The translations under genes were made by a program, and so were the position numbers. The notes under the pieces were generated by a model. That model was given only the letters and a program-made list of their open reading frames with translations, did no database searches and was not told the origin of the DNA. Positions 16,906 through 25,015 of a stretch of DNA of 64,000 nucleotides are shown piece after piece (position 1 is the first letter of the stretch; each line of letters opens with the position of its first letter). This DNA is from Paenibacillus sp. MMS20-IR301 (GTDB lineage Bacteria > Bacillota > Bacilli > Paenibacillales > Paenibacillaceae). The stretch lies in NCBI RefSeq assembly GCF_032302195.1, contig NZ_CP135275.1:248001-312000 (forward strand), in the 5' to 3' direction.

Positions 16906-19122
16906 ATGAACAAATACGGTTATAAAAAAACCATATTCAATCACCTGGTTTTATCCTATACTATTCTTTCTGTCGTGCTGATCAGTGCAATGGGCGGCTA
17001 TTGGTATACCCAGGCCAACCGGATGATGGATCAGGAAATTGCCAAGGACAGCATTACCAGGCTAAACGCCGTTCAGACCTTCATTGAACAAACGCTGCTC
17101 AAAAAATATGAGGATAATTTGCAGAATAAGGCTCTATCCATCAATTTTATTCAAAGCAATGCTAACCTGAGCCAGCTGCTGTATGGCGGCTGGAAAGGAA
17201 AACTGAGCCGGGTGGCTTCCTTTAATAATGACTTGGGATTTTTCAAAATTGAAAATGCGGGTGTCACCAATGTAGCGGTATATTTCCCAGGTAATGATTA
17301 TGTGATCGATGCGGATAAATTCTATATGAACACTGCCAACTCACCGGAGGCGGAGTATTACTGGGCAATCCCGCAATCACCCCTGAAAAAATGGGCGGTC
17401 CGGACTAACGCAGACGGTGAACAGGTCCTCAGCTACGTGATTAAGCTTCCTTATCAATTGCCAAGCGTGAAGGCAGCGGGGTATTTCATAGTTGATGTAG
17501 GCGTGCACTATTTGCAGACGATTGTGGCTCCGATGCTCAGCTCGCCGCAGGATAAGCTGCTGGTATTAGACGGCGCCAATCATGTGCTGTTTGCAGCGGG
17601 CGGGGAGAACAGCAGGATCGATGAGCTTTTGCAGGAGGCACTTGGATCAGGGTCCATGCAGGAGAAGAGGATTAAGGAAGGCGGGGTGCCGGGAGTTCTG
17701 TCCCAGCTTCCGTCTGTTCATTCGGCTCATGGGTGGACCTATGCCACATACCGTCCGACAAGCACCGTTGAACTCTTTACTTATCATTTGAAAACGGGGC
17801 TGTTCACAGCCTCGGCCGTCATCATTCTGTTTGGGCTGATGATCTCTTTCTTATTCTCCAAACAGCTCTATGTTCCTATTAAACAGCTGATGGCCAGAAT
17901 CGGCAGCTACCAGCCGGCTCATTCTCCGCATTCCCGGGGGAATGAGTATAAGATTATCGGAGATACCTTATCCCTTATGAAGGATAAGATCGTGGATCTG
18001 GAGTCGCAGGCCAGGAAGAATGAGATCATCAATCTGCTGCTCGGGGTTGGCCAGAATGAGGAGCAGCCGGACCTTGTACTGCCCGATACTGCGTACTGCG
18101 CAGCCTATCTTCAGCTTACCGAAGGAGAATCGGAGGGACTGAAAGCCAGATATGAGCTCTGCAGCACGCTTCCGGGAGAATTCTTCACTATCAACGCCAG
18201 AGAAGCGGTCATTCTGTACTATTTGGAAGAAAGTCAGGATTGCGGTCTGTCCGTTCTGGTAAGCGATCTGCAGAGTTTGCAGCGGAATTCCGGTGAGGGG
18301 CTTATATTTCAGGCAGCCATTGGCCGGCCGGTACAAACGGCTGAAGAGATCCCGGGTTCCTACCAGACCGCGCAGCAGGCCGGCCGGTATCATTTCATCT
18401 ACGGCAAACATACGGTAATTACTTATGATAAGATCCACTCCCTGAGTGCGGAGCCGATCCTCTTCAACTTCGAGCATTACCGCAATGCCTTGAAGGCCGG
18501 CGACCTTAAAGGGGTAAATGAGTTCCTGGATGGCTTTGTTTCCGCATTGCATAAGGAGGAGGTACAGATTGATGCCGCTGAGCTGGCTGTGTTTCAGCTG
18601 ATCGCCCAGCTGTACCAGTGTGTAATTGAGCTGAAATTGCCGCAGCTGCTTCCGTATTCCAATCTGTTTGACGAACTGAAGAAGGATACGCTTCACGGGA
18701 CGATGTCCAGCATCCGGACGCTGTGTGCAGACATTGCCGAGCGGATGAATGTTGAAGGCAATCATGCCCATGCGGAGGTGATCCGTACAATTAAGGCTTA
18801 TATATCGGACCATCTGCATGAAGACTTATCCTTGCAGATTCTGTCCCGGGAGGTCTTACTGGCACCGGCTTATATCTCCAGCCTGTTCAGTGAGGCCACA
18901 AAAAGCCCGTTCACTGAATATGTAACGAAGCTAAGGCTGGAGAAGGCGGCCGAGCTGCTGATTGCTGATTCCCGGCTGTCCATTGCAGCCATCGCTGAGC
19001 AGGTAGGCTACCGCAATCCGCAATACTTCCATAGTAAGTTCAAAGCACGGTACGGGGTTACCCCTGTGCAATACCGGAAATCGCATAAGGAGCATGGGGA
19101 CTGGCTCGCATTGGAGAACTGA
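16906..19122 (+). CDS. Membrane-anchored AraC-family regulator with extracellular sensor
   Basis: 738 residues from ATG 16906 (AGAGGGG upstream; the ATG at 16861 has no ribosome site). A membrane segment at about residues 12-32 is followed by a ~250-residue extracellular sensor (dCache-like), a second membrane segment (AVIILFGLMISFLFSK), a cytoplasmic linker, and a C-terminal AraC pair of HTH motifs (LSLQILSREVLLAPAYISSLF; then LSIAAIAEQVGYRNPQYFHSKFKARYGVTPVQYRK). This one-protein signal-transduction layout is common in Paenibacillus, where such regulators usually control adjacent sugar-utilisation genes. No transporter is adjacent here; the nearest CUT1 operon is 4 kb downstream beyond the iron transporter, so the target is unclear. 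It converges on the iron ATPase gene with only four nt between the stops. Confidence 0.85.
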   Translation: MNKYGYKKTIFNHLVLSYTILSVVLISAMGGYWYTQANRMMDQEIAKDSITRLNAVQTFIEQTLLKKYEDNLQNKALSINFIQSNANLSQLLYGGWKGKLSRVASFNNDLGFFKIENAGVTNVAVYFPGNDYVIDADKFYMNTANSPEAEYYWAIPQSPLKKWAVRTNADGEQVLSYVIKLPYQLPSVKAAGYFIVDVGVHYLQTIVAPMLSSPQDKLLVLDGANHVLFAAGGENSRIDELLQEALGSGSMQEKRIKEGGVPGVLSQLPSVHSAHGWTYATYRPTSTVELFTYHLKTGLFTASAVIILFGLMISFLFSKQLYVPIKQLMARIGSYQPAHSPHSRGNEYKIIGDTLSLMKDKIVDLESQARKNEIINLLLGVGQNEEQPDLVLPDTAYCAAYLQLTEGESEGLKARYELCSTLPGEFFTINAREAVILYYLEESQDCGLSVLVSDLQSLQRNSGEGLIFQAAIGRPVQTAEEIPGSYQTAQQAGRYHFIYGKHTVITYDKIHSLSAEPILFNFEHYRNALKAGDLKGVNEFLDGFVSALHKEEVQIDAAELAVFQLIAQLYQCVIELKLPQLLPYSNLFDELKKDTLHGTMSSIRTLCADIAERMNVEGNHAHAEVIRTIKAYISDHLHEDLSLQILSREVLLAPAYISSLFSEATKSPFTEYVTKLRLEKAAELLIADSRLSIAAIAEQVGYRNPQYFHSKFKARYGVTPVQYRKSHKEHGDWLALEN

Positions 19123-19126
19123 GCGG

Positions 19127-19894
19127 TTACCTCGTCTCCAGATAAGCAATGCCAAGCGCTCCGGTGACCGGGTTGCGGTAAGTCTCACAGACAACATCAA
19201 AGACTTGACCGATCAGTTCCTTGGTCAGAATATCCTCCGGTTTGCCGCTGGCGGCCACCTGTCCCTGCTTCATAACATACAGATAATCGCAGTATTCGGC
19301 GGCCAGGGTAAGGTCATGGAGCGCGGCGAGGATACCGATATCCAGTTTTCTCACAATGTTAAGAATCTGCAGCTGGTATTTGATATCCAGATGGTTGGTC
19401 GGTTCATCAAGAATCATGAATTCCGGCTGCTGGGCCAGGACGCGGGCGAGGATCACACGCTGCTTCTCTCCTCCGGAGAGTGAGTTATAGCTCCGGTCGG
19501 CGTGACTCTCCAGATTGACCTTACGCAGTGCACCTGCGACGATCTCTGTGTCCGCTCGGTTGTCATTGTCGAGCAGTTTTTTGTGCGGGGTCCGGCCCAT
19601 TGCGACCATTTCGCGGACAGTGAAGTCGAAGCTCAGTTCGTTGAACTGGCCGACCACACCCAGCTTTTGGGCAACCAGCCTAGGGCTTGACTTCACCACG
19701 TCCAGATCTGAGAGGAAGACATCGCCCTGCCGGGGCTTAATCACCTTATAGATGCTCTTTAGCAGCGTCGATTTGCCGCAGCCGTTCGGACCGATCAGGC
19801 CGACAAATTGCTTGTTCCGGACCTTGAGCGATACATCTTTTACAATATTCACATTAGACAAAGAGACGGCCAGATGATCAACAGTTAAGTTCAT
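19127..19894 (-). CDS. Iron-siderophore ABC transporter ATPase (FecE type)
   Basis: 255 residues. Walker A GPNGCGKS near residue 35, signature LSGGEKQR, Walker B FMILDEPTNHLD and a switch His (ALHDLTLAAEYCDYL). This is the FecE/FhuC/BtuD class that energises iron-siderophore, heme or cobalamin uptake. Its ATG overlaps the permease stop by one nt. The Fur box upstream of the permease gene argues for iron rather than B12. Confidence 0.92.
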   Translation of the reverse strand: MNLTVDHLAVSLSNVNIVKDVSLKVRNKQFVGLIGPNGCGKSTLLKSIYKVIKPRQGDVFLSDLDVVKSSPRLVAQKLGVVGQFNELSFDFTVREMVAMGRTPHKKLLDNDNRADTEIVAGALRKVNLESHADRSYNSLSGGEKQRVILARVLAQQPEFMILDEPTNHLDIKYQLQILNIVRKLDIGILAALHDLTLAAEYCDYLYVMKQGQVAASGKPEDILTKELIGQVFDVVCETYRNPVTGALGIAYLETR

Positions 19895-21009
19895 TAGGAT
19901 TTCCCTCCAAACGCGTAGCCTTTTTTGACCAGCATGTACATGAACATCGGCGCGCCGATTAAGGCGGTGATGATTCCGATCGGAAGCTCTACATTCGGAA
20001 CAATGGTCCGGGCAATGACATCCGTCCAGATCAGGAATATGGCGCCGAACAGTACCGCTGCTGGCAGGAGCCTGCGGTGGTCAGAGCCGGCCAGCCCCCG
20101 TACCAGATGGGGAATAATCAGGCCTACGAAACCGATCATACCGCAGCTTGCCACCATGATGCCGGTAATCAGTGCGGTGATGATCATGTAGGTTTTACGA
20201 TAGAGGCCTAAGGACACACCGAGTGTAACTGCAGCTTCGTCGCCAAGCAGCATAGCGTTCAGAATGCGGAACTGCATCAGGAAAAATACAGTGGCAAGCA
20301 TAACGGCGAATGCGATCAGCGGCAGCTTATCCCAGCTCGAAGCAGCGAGGCTGCCCATTGTCCAGAAGGTAACCGTCTTAATACCCTCGGCGTTGTTGGC
20401 AAAGTAGACAATGAAGTTAGCAAAGGCGGTGCATAAAGCGTTAATGACCATACCGGCCAGCACCAGCTTGACGGAGGTCATTTTGCCGCCGGCGTTGGCC
20501 AGAAGCAGGACAAGCAGCGAAGCGCCGACGGCACCGGCAAATGCCCAGAAGGCTACGCCTGTCTGCCCGAGCAGCCCCATTGAGCCAAAGCCGACGAGAA
20601 TGGCGAACGTTGCACCGAGCGAGCCGCCTGAAGAGATACCTAGTATGTATGGGTCAGCTAACGGGTTCTGTACCGCAGCCTGCATAATCGTCCCACAGAG
20701 GGTAAGGCCTGCGCCGATGAACATTGCCATAAGCACCCGAGGGAAACGGATCTTCCAGATAATATCTACGAAAGAACCGGAGGTCAGATCCTGAATATCA
20801 CCTATTTGAATACCTGTAATCTGATGGAGGAGAATCCGGTAAGACTGTGACACAGGGATATCTACTTGTCCGAACGAGACGGCAGCGCCTGCCGAGAGAA
20901 TCATAATAATCAATAAGATGAGGGTAACGGCCATAAAGCCGTACCGGCTGTGAATTATCGATTGCTTAGGCTCTGATTGTGCAGCTGCCTCAGTTTGTAT
21001 GGCATTCAT
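19894..21009 (-). CDS. Iron-siderophore ABC transporter permease (FecCD family)
   Basis: 371 residues with about ten membrane segments. FecCD signatures: RFPRVLMAMFIGAGLTLCG (N-terminal third), QNPLADPYILGISSGGSLGA, and GMIGFVGLIIPHLVRGLAGSDHRRLLP toward the end. It works as a homodimer in the cytoplasmic membrane with the ATPase and the lipoprotein encoded divergently. AAAGGAG precedes the ATG. A short hydrophilic N-terminal extension (~25 residues) comes before the first membrane helix. Confidence 0.93.
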   Translation of the reverse strand: MNAIQTEAAAQSEPKQSIIHSRYGFMAVTLILLIIMILSAGAAVSFGQVDIPVSQSYRILLHQITGIQIGDIQDLTSGSFVDIIWKIRFPRVLMAMFIGAGLTLCGTIMQAAVQNPLADPYILGISSGGSLGATFAILVGFGSMGLLGQTGVAFWAFAGAVGASLLVLLLANAGGKMTSVKLVLAGMVINALCTAFANFIVYFANNAEGIKTVTFWTMGSLAASSWDKLPLIAFAVMLATVFFLMQFRILNAMLLGDEAAVTLGVSLGLYRKTYMIITALITGIMVASCGMIGFVGLIIPHLVRGLAGSDHRRLLPAAVLFGAIFLIWTDVIARTIVPNVELPIGIITALIGAPMFMYMLVKKGYAFGGKS

Positions 21010-21043
21010 AAAGACTCCTTTAAGATAATTAGTTTTAATTTAG

Positions 21044-21118
21044 AATATAGCCCACATTGAGAATCGTTGTCAATGAGAATTATTATCATTGACAGAAGGC
21101 TATGCATTCTATATTCTA
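21044..21118. promoter_or_regulatory. Divergent promoters sharing one Fur box
   Basis: A palindrome at 21069-21093 (arms GTCAATGA / TCATTGAC) contains TGAGAATTATTATCA at 21074-21088, one mismatch from the 7-1-7 Fur consensus. Rightward promoter: TTGACA 21090-21095, 17 nt, TATTCT 21113-21118. Leftward promoter: TTGACA (21068-21073 complement), 18 nt, TATATT (21044-21049 complement). Both -35 boxes lie in the arms of the palindrome, so one bound repressor would block both. Confidence 0.88.
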
Positions 21119-21153
21119 CGATTGTGAATGTATATACAGAAAAGGGGCTAGAG

Positions 21154-22227
21154 ATGATGAGAATATTCAAAAGATATGCACCGCTGCTGGCAGTCCTGCT
21201 GCTAACGGCAATACTCTCCGCTTGTTCGTCGAACACACAGAATAAGAATGCGGCTGCGGCCACAGAGGCCCCTGCAAACAGCGCTGAATCCGTTGCGGAA
21301 GCAACTGCTGTGCCAAGCACGAAGACCATATACCCGCTCACCATTGAGAATTACACGAACAGCGGGGAAGGCACTGAATGGAAGGCCAAAGCGCAGATTT
21401 TTGACAAGGCGCCTGAAAAAGTCGTAGCCAATACCCAGGGAGCAGCTGAGCTGCTGATTAAACTGGGCTTGACGGATAAAATGGCAGGGGTTGCCGCGCT
21501 GTATGGTGCAGGTGATCCGGATGTCCAGGGAGAGTTCAAGAACATTCCTGTAATCTCCGAGAACTATGCCAGCAAAGAGCTGGTGGTCGGGGCAAGCCCG
21601 GATCTGGTGCTGGGACGCGCCGACCTGTTTGCCGATGCTGACTGGGGCGTTGGAACCGTTGAGGGCTTGAACGGGCTGGGGATCAGAACATACCTGCAGA
21701 ATACCAGCGTTAAGGGAGCTACTCTGGACAGTCTGTACAAGGATATTGAGCAGCTCGGCCAAATCTTTGATGTGCAGGAGAATGCTGCAGCTTATATCAG
21801 TGAACTGAAGCAGCGTGCGCAGACGCTTCAAGAGGGTTCTGCAGCCAGCAAAGCGAAGACATTTGCTTATGTATCTGACGGAGGAAACGGGGCAATTGCC
21901 ATTTATAGCGGCAACATTGATACTTTTGCCGGCGATGTGCTTGGTTTGCTGGGTCTCACTAACAGCTTCGGCGATGTTACAGGCGATATCAGCAAAGAAC
22001 AGCTGCTGGCAACCAACCCGGATGTCCTGCTGCTCTCTGTGTACACCGGAGGCGTTGCTCCTGAAGAGACACTGAAGGCATTCTATGCCGATTCTTCCCT
22101 GCAAAGCCTGAATGCGGTCAAGAATAAGGCGATCTATCAGATCGACTTCAACCAGTTCTGGGGCTACAGCTATTCTATCTTTAACGGAGCGGAGAAGCTT
22201 CTAGCGGATATCCTGGCTAACCAGTAA
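21154..22227 (+). CDS. Iron-siderophore ABC transporter substrate-binding lipoprotein
   Basis: 357 residues from ATG 21154 (AAAGGGGC upstream; an in-frame ATG at 21067 lies inside the Fur box). Lipoprotein signal with lipobox LSAC at about residue 22, a low-complexity Ala/Thr/Glu linker, then a FecB/BtuF-type periplasmic fold: EKVVANTQGAAELLIKLGLTDKMAGV, SPDLVLGR, and LLATNPDVLLLSVYTGG. It captures a ferric siderophore outside the membrane and hands it to the FecCD permease. Which siderophore cannot be told; no biosynthesis genes are in view. Confidence 0.92.
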   Translation: MMRIFKRYAPLLAVLLLTAILSACSSNTQNKNAAAATEAPANSAESVAEATAVPSTKTIYPLTIENYTNSGEGTEWKAKAQIFDKAPEKVVANTQGAAELLIKLGLTDKMAGVAALYGAGDPDVQGEFKNIPVISENYASKELVVGASPDLVLGRADLFADADWGVGTVEGLNGLGIRTYLQNTSVKGATLDSLYKDIEQLGQIFDVQENAAAYISELKQRAQTLQEGSAASKAKTFAYVSDGGNGAIAIYSGNIDTFAGDVLGLLGLTNSFGDVTGDISKEQLLATNPDVLLLSVYTGGVAPEETLKAFYADSSLQSLNAVKNKAIYQIDFNQFWGYSYSIFNGAEKLLADILANQ

Positions 22228-22251
22228 GCTGCGGGAGTAATGAATTATATT

Positions 22252-22302
22252 AAGCGGATGGGTTTGTTGCCTTTGTAACAAATCCATCTGCTTTTCTTTT
22301 TG
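22252..22302 (+). terminator. Terminator of the iron-binding lipoprotein gene
   Basis: AAGCGGATGGGTTTGTT pairs with AACAAATCCATCTGCTT (one G-U/mismatch region), followed by TTCTTTTTG. Confidence 0.85.
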
Positions 22303-22364
22303 AATGACCTAAATTATGATAGACAACATGTTTTGACAAATCCCATTCTAAGGAGGGATTCCTT

Positions 22365-22466
22365 TGGGCTTATGAAGACCGGCACCCGTTTGCCGGAGGT
22401 CCACATCACTATGCCCTCTATTTCAAAGACTCTGACCGGATTAAAGTCGAATTGGTAGCTCCATAG
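22365..22466 (+). pseudogene. Glyoxalase/VOC-family gene remnant (C-terminal end only)
   Basis: A short frame reads WAYEDRHPFAGGPHHYALYF followed by KDSDRIKVELVAP and a stop. This is the typical C-terminal end of VOC/glyoxalase-like proteins, with the metal-binding Glu in KVELVAP. Upstream the frame continues a few codons without a start or any recognisable VOC sequence, so only the tail survives. A terminator at 22491-22528 still follows it. Confidence 0.6.
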
Positions 22467-22490
22467 TTAGAAACTAAATTGTATCAGTCG

Positions 22491-22528
22491 GACCTTGAGG
22501 GAGATGGTTTCCTTCAAGGTCTTTTCTT
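22491..22528 (+). terminator. Terminator behind the VOC remnant
   Basis: GACCTTGAGG (22491-22500) and CCTTCAAGGTC (22511-22521), tail TTTTCTT. Confidence 0.7.
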
Positions 22529-22649
22529 CGACTTCCAGGAGCGGGGAACTTGCGGCAGCAGAACAATAGATGGATATTCTACACTTAATAAAGACCGAAT
22601 GAGGCAATATCAAACAGTAAGTGTAAAAAGAGCACTTAATATTATGGGA

Positions 22650-22757
22650 ACAGACCCGGGGGAGAGAAATGTGCGGAATTAAGATACGTTTATCCACCTA
22701 AGGGCCCCGGGGAGACATAAACAGCAAAATTAAGATGCATTTTTCCACTTATCTCCT
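22650..22757 (+). repeat. Two imperfect ~50-bp direct repeats
   Basis: Both copies read (C)CCCGGGGGAGA or CCCCGGGGAGA, then ~15 nt, then AATTAAGAT-C-TTT-TCCAC: AATTAAGATACGTTTATCCAC near 22677-22697 and AATTAAGATGCATTTTTCCAC near 22731-22751 (aligned parts under 20 nt agree except at 3-4 sites). Possibly a genome-wide intergenic repeat family. Confidence 0.5.
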
Positions 22758-22860
22758 TAGAGATGAGGCAGACGCCAGCATTGGGAGCAGCAGCTGCTAA
22801 TGATCAGAGACATACTGCAAAAAAAGAAAATAACGGCTCTGCTAACGCATGGCAACCCGC

Positions 22861-22886
22861 AAATTCGCCGGAGGGCGGATTTTTTC
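22861..22886 (+). terminator. Hairpin with T-run
   Basis: TCGCC-GGAG-GGCGGA followed by TTTTTTC. A short but canonical intrinsic terminator, with no obvious gene before it; it could be a leader attenuator of the following operon. Confidence 0.65.
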
Positions 22887-22984
22887 GTGTTAATCCGGCC
22901 AAAGCAAATAACCCCTTAAAGAATTGCACTTATACAGAGCAGAAATCGAAAGAAAGTATAACAATTTGAATGATCTTGAACTGG

Positions 22985-22998
22985 AAAAAGCGCTTCCA
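22985..22998 (+). promoter_or_regulatory. cre-like site upstream of sugar-transport operon
   Basis: AAAAAGCGCTTCCA agrees with TGWAARCGNTWNCW at 12 of 14 positions and is embedded in a GGAA...TTCC palindrome, 77 nt before the permease start. It fits carbon catabolite control of this CUT1 operon. Confidence 0.5.
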
Positions 22999-23074
22999 CG
23001 AACCTAAACTTACATTTGTGAACGGCAGACTGTACACAACCTGATTTTGTTTATTTTGGAAAGGAGCAATGGTA

Positions 23075-24040
23075 ATGACCTCGCTTGTCACTCCGGAGGG
23101 GAAAGCCCGGACCGGAAGGAGCACATCAAAGATCGCAGCAGTATGGAAAGAATACAAAAAATGCAGGTATCTCTTTCTGCTGCTTACACCGGTGCTAATC
23201 TGGTATGCCGTATTCGCCTATTCCCCTTTGTATGGGATACAGCTGGCCTTTAAGGATTTTCGGATCATGGACGGAATCTGGGGCAGCCCGTGGGCCGGAC
23301 TCAAGCATTTCAAATTTCTGTTTCTGCAATCACCTGATTTCTTCAAGATTCTGGGGAATACGCTTGTTATCAGTATCTATCATATTGTGTTCGGCTTTCC
23401 CGCCCCCATTATCCTAGCGCTCATGATCAATGAGATCCGGTCGTCCAAATTTAAAAAAGTGGCTCAGTCCCTCACCTATCTGCCCCATTTCTTCTCCTGG
23501 GTCATTCTGGGCGGGATTCTGATCACCCTGCTCTCTCCGTCGACCGGTGTGGTGAACTATCTGATTACCCTGGTCGGACTCGAGCCGATCTATTTTCTGG
23601 GTGATCCTAATTATTTCCGGTTTACGCTGGTAACCTCGGCGATCTGGAAGGAAGTAGGCTGGGGAACCATTATCTATCTGGCCGCGCTGACGGGCATTTC
23701 CCCTGATCTGTATGAGGCTGCTGTTATGGACGGGGCGAACCGGTGGAAGCAGACGCTCAGGATCACTCTGCCGTCTATACTCCCGGTTATTGTGCTGATG
23801 CTGATTTTGCGGATGGGCGGAATTCTGGATGCCGGCTTTGACCAGATTCTGAACCTGTACTCGCCTGCGACCTATGAAGTGGCTGATATTCTGGATACCT
23901 ATGTCTACCGGGTCGGCTTGCAGAATTTTCAATTCAGTCTGACTACTGCGGTGGGATTATTCAAGAATGTGATAGCCTTCATGCTGGTGCTGTTCACCAA
24001 CTATATCTCGAAGAAGCTGGGGCAGGACGGATTATTCTAA
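23075..24040 (+). CDS. CUT1 sugar ABC transporter permease (LplB type)
   Basis: 321 residues from ATG 23075; AGGAG is 8 nt upstream, whereas the ATG at 23069 is too close. Six membrane segments (CRYLFLLLTPVLIWYAVFAY first). The binding-protein-dependent transport motif lies in the second half: EAAVMDGANRWKQTLRITLP (EAA loop that docks the ATPase). LplB/YtcO-type permeases import oligosaccharides, with the ATPase usually supplied in trans by MsmX. First gene of the operon permease-permease-binding protein-GH28-like hydrolase. Confidence 0.9.
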   Translation: MTSLVTPEGKARTGRSTSKIAAVWKEYKKCRYLFLLLTPVLIWYAVFAYSPLYGIQLAFKDFRIMDGIWGSPWAGLKHFKFLFLQSPDFFKILGNTLVISIYHIVFGFPAPIILALMINEIRSSKFKKVAQSLTYLPHFFSWVILGGILITLLSPSTGVVNYLITLVGLEPIYFLGDPNYFRFTLVTSAIWKEVGWGTIIYLAALTGISPDLYEAAVMDGANRWKQTLRITLPSILPVIVLMLILRMGGILDAGFDQILNLYSPATYEVADILDTYVYRVGLQNFQFSLTTAVGLFKNVIAFMLVLFTNYISKKLGQDGLF

Positions 24041-24060
24041 ATTGAAAGGAGCACCAAGCA

Positions 24061-24933
24061 GTGAGACTAGGCAAAGGGAATATGTTATTTCAAATTTTTC
24101 TGATTACGTTCATGGTGATCCTCTGTGTGATCATGTTATATCCATTTGTTCATATGCTGTCGATTTCGTTCAGTACCCCTGCGGAGTCGTTAAGACTGGG
24201 CATCCATCTGTATCCTAAGCAGGTCTCCTTATATGCCTGGGAGCGGGTCCTCGGGAAAAATGATATCTGGATCGGATTCGGCAATACCCTCTTCAGAACC
24301 GTCGTCGGTACCGTATGTTCCGTTCTGTTTATGTCGATGGGCGCCTACCCGCTGTCAAGAAGGTATTTGCCTCACCGCAATATCTTTACGCTGCTGATTG
24401 TATTTACGATGTTCTTCGGCGGCGGCCTGATTCCAACTTATTTCCTCATCAAGAACCTCGGGCTGCTGGATACCCGGGCGGTATACATATTGCCGGGGCT
24501 GGTCAGCACCTTTTCCATGCTAATCCTGCGCAATTTCTTTCAGGCGATCCCGGATGAGCTGGAGGATTCAGCCAAAATTGACGGGGCCAACGACCTGCGG
24601 ATTCTGTTTCAGATTGTATTGCCTTTGTCCCTGCCGGTTCTGGCTACACTCTCTCTATGGTCGGCGGTCGGGCACTGGAATGCCTGGTTTGATGCTGTGC
24701 TCTATATCCAGGACCCTAACAAGCAAGTGCTGACCACCTTTTTACGGAGGGTCGTCATTACGGGAGAGGATCTGTCCATGTATGCCTCCGGCACAACCAA
24801 TACCGCACTCGGCTATCAGGAGCCCATCAAGGCAGCTACGCTGATGTTTACAGCTCTGCCGATTATCATTGTCTATCCGTTCCTGCAAAAATATTTCGTT
24901 AAAGGTACGATGGTAGGCTCGCTCAAAGGTTAA
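24061..24933 (+). CDS. CUT1 sugar ABC transporter permease (YtcP type)
   Basis: 290 residues from a GTG, 9 nt after AAAGGAG. Six membrane segments. The MalG-like EAA loop reads DELEDSAKIDGANDLRILFQIVLP. The C-terminus KYFVKGTMVGSLKG is typical of the YtcP/LplC class. It forms the transport channel with the preceding permease. An inverted repeat, CTGCC-TTACA-GGCAG, follows at about 24952-24966 before the binding-protein gene. Confidence 0.9.
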   Translation: MRLGKGNMLFQIFLITFMVILCVIMLYPFVHMLSISFSTPAESLRLGIHLYPKQVSLYAWERVLGKNDIWIGFGNTLFRTVVGTVCSVLFMSMGAYPLSRRYLPHRNIFTLLIVFTMFFGGGLIPTYFLIKNLGLLDTRAVYILPGLVSTFSMLILRNFFQAIPDELEDSAKIDGANDLRILFQIVLPLSLPVLATLSLWSAVGHWNAWFDAVLYIQDPNKQVLTTFLRRVVITGEDLSMYASGTTNTALGYQEPIKAATLMFTALPIIIVYPFLQKYFVKGTMVGSLKG

Positions 24934-25015
24934 CAGGATTTAACCAAGTCTGCCTTACAGGCAGGGTTGTTTAAATAAACAAGCACCAAAGGAAAAAAGG
25001 GAGGATAATAGAAAA

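Larger units (their letters stand above)
22529..23060. other. Non-coding stretch with repeats before a sugar-transport operon
   Basis: About 530 nt without a supported gene; the short frames here lack ribosome sites and family resemblance. It contains an imperfect direct repeat (22650-22757), a hairpin plus T-run at 22861-22886 and a cre-like box at 22985-22998. Confidence 0.55.

Noticed and set aside
17968..18819. 283-codon minus frame
   Set aside because: Antisense to the AraC-type regulator; no ribosome site or known domain.
22529..23060. Riboswitch or T-box before the sugar operon
   Set aside because: I looked for known conserved cores and found none; only a short terminator hairpin and a cre-like box are visible.
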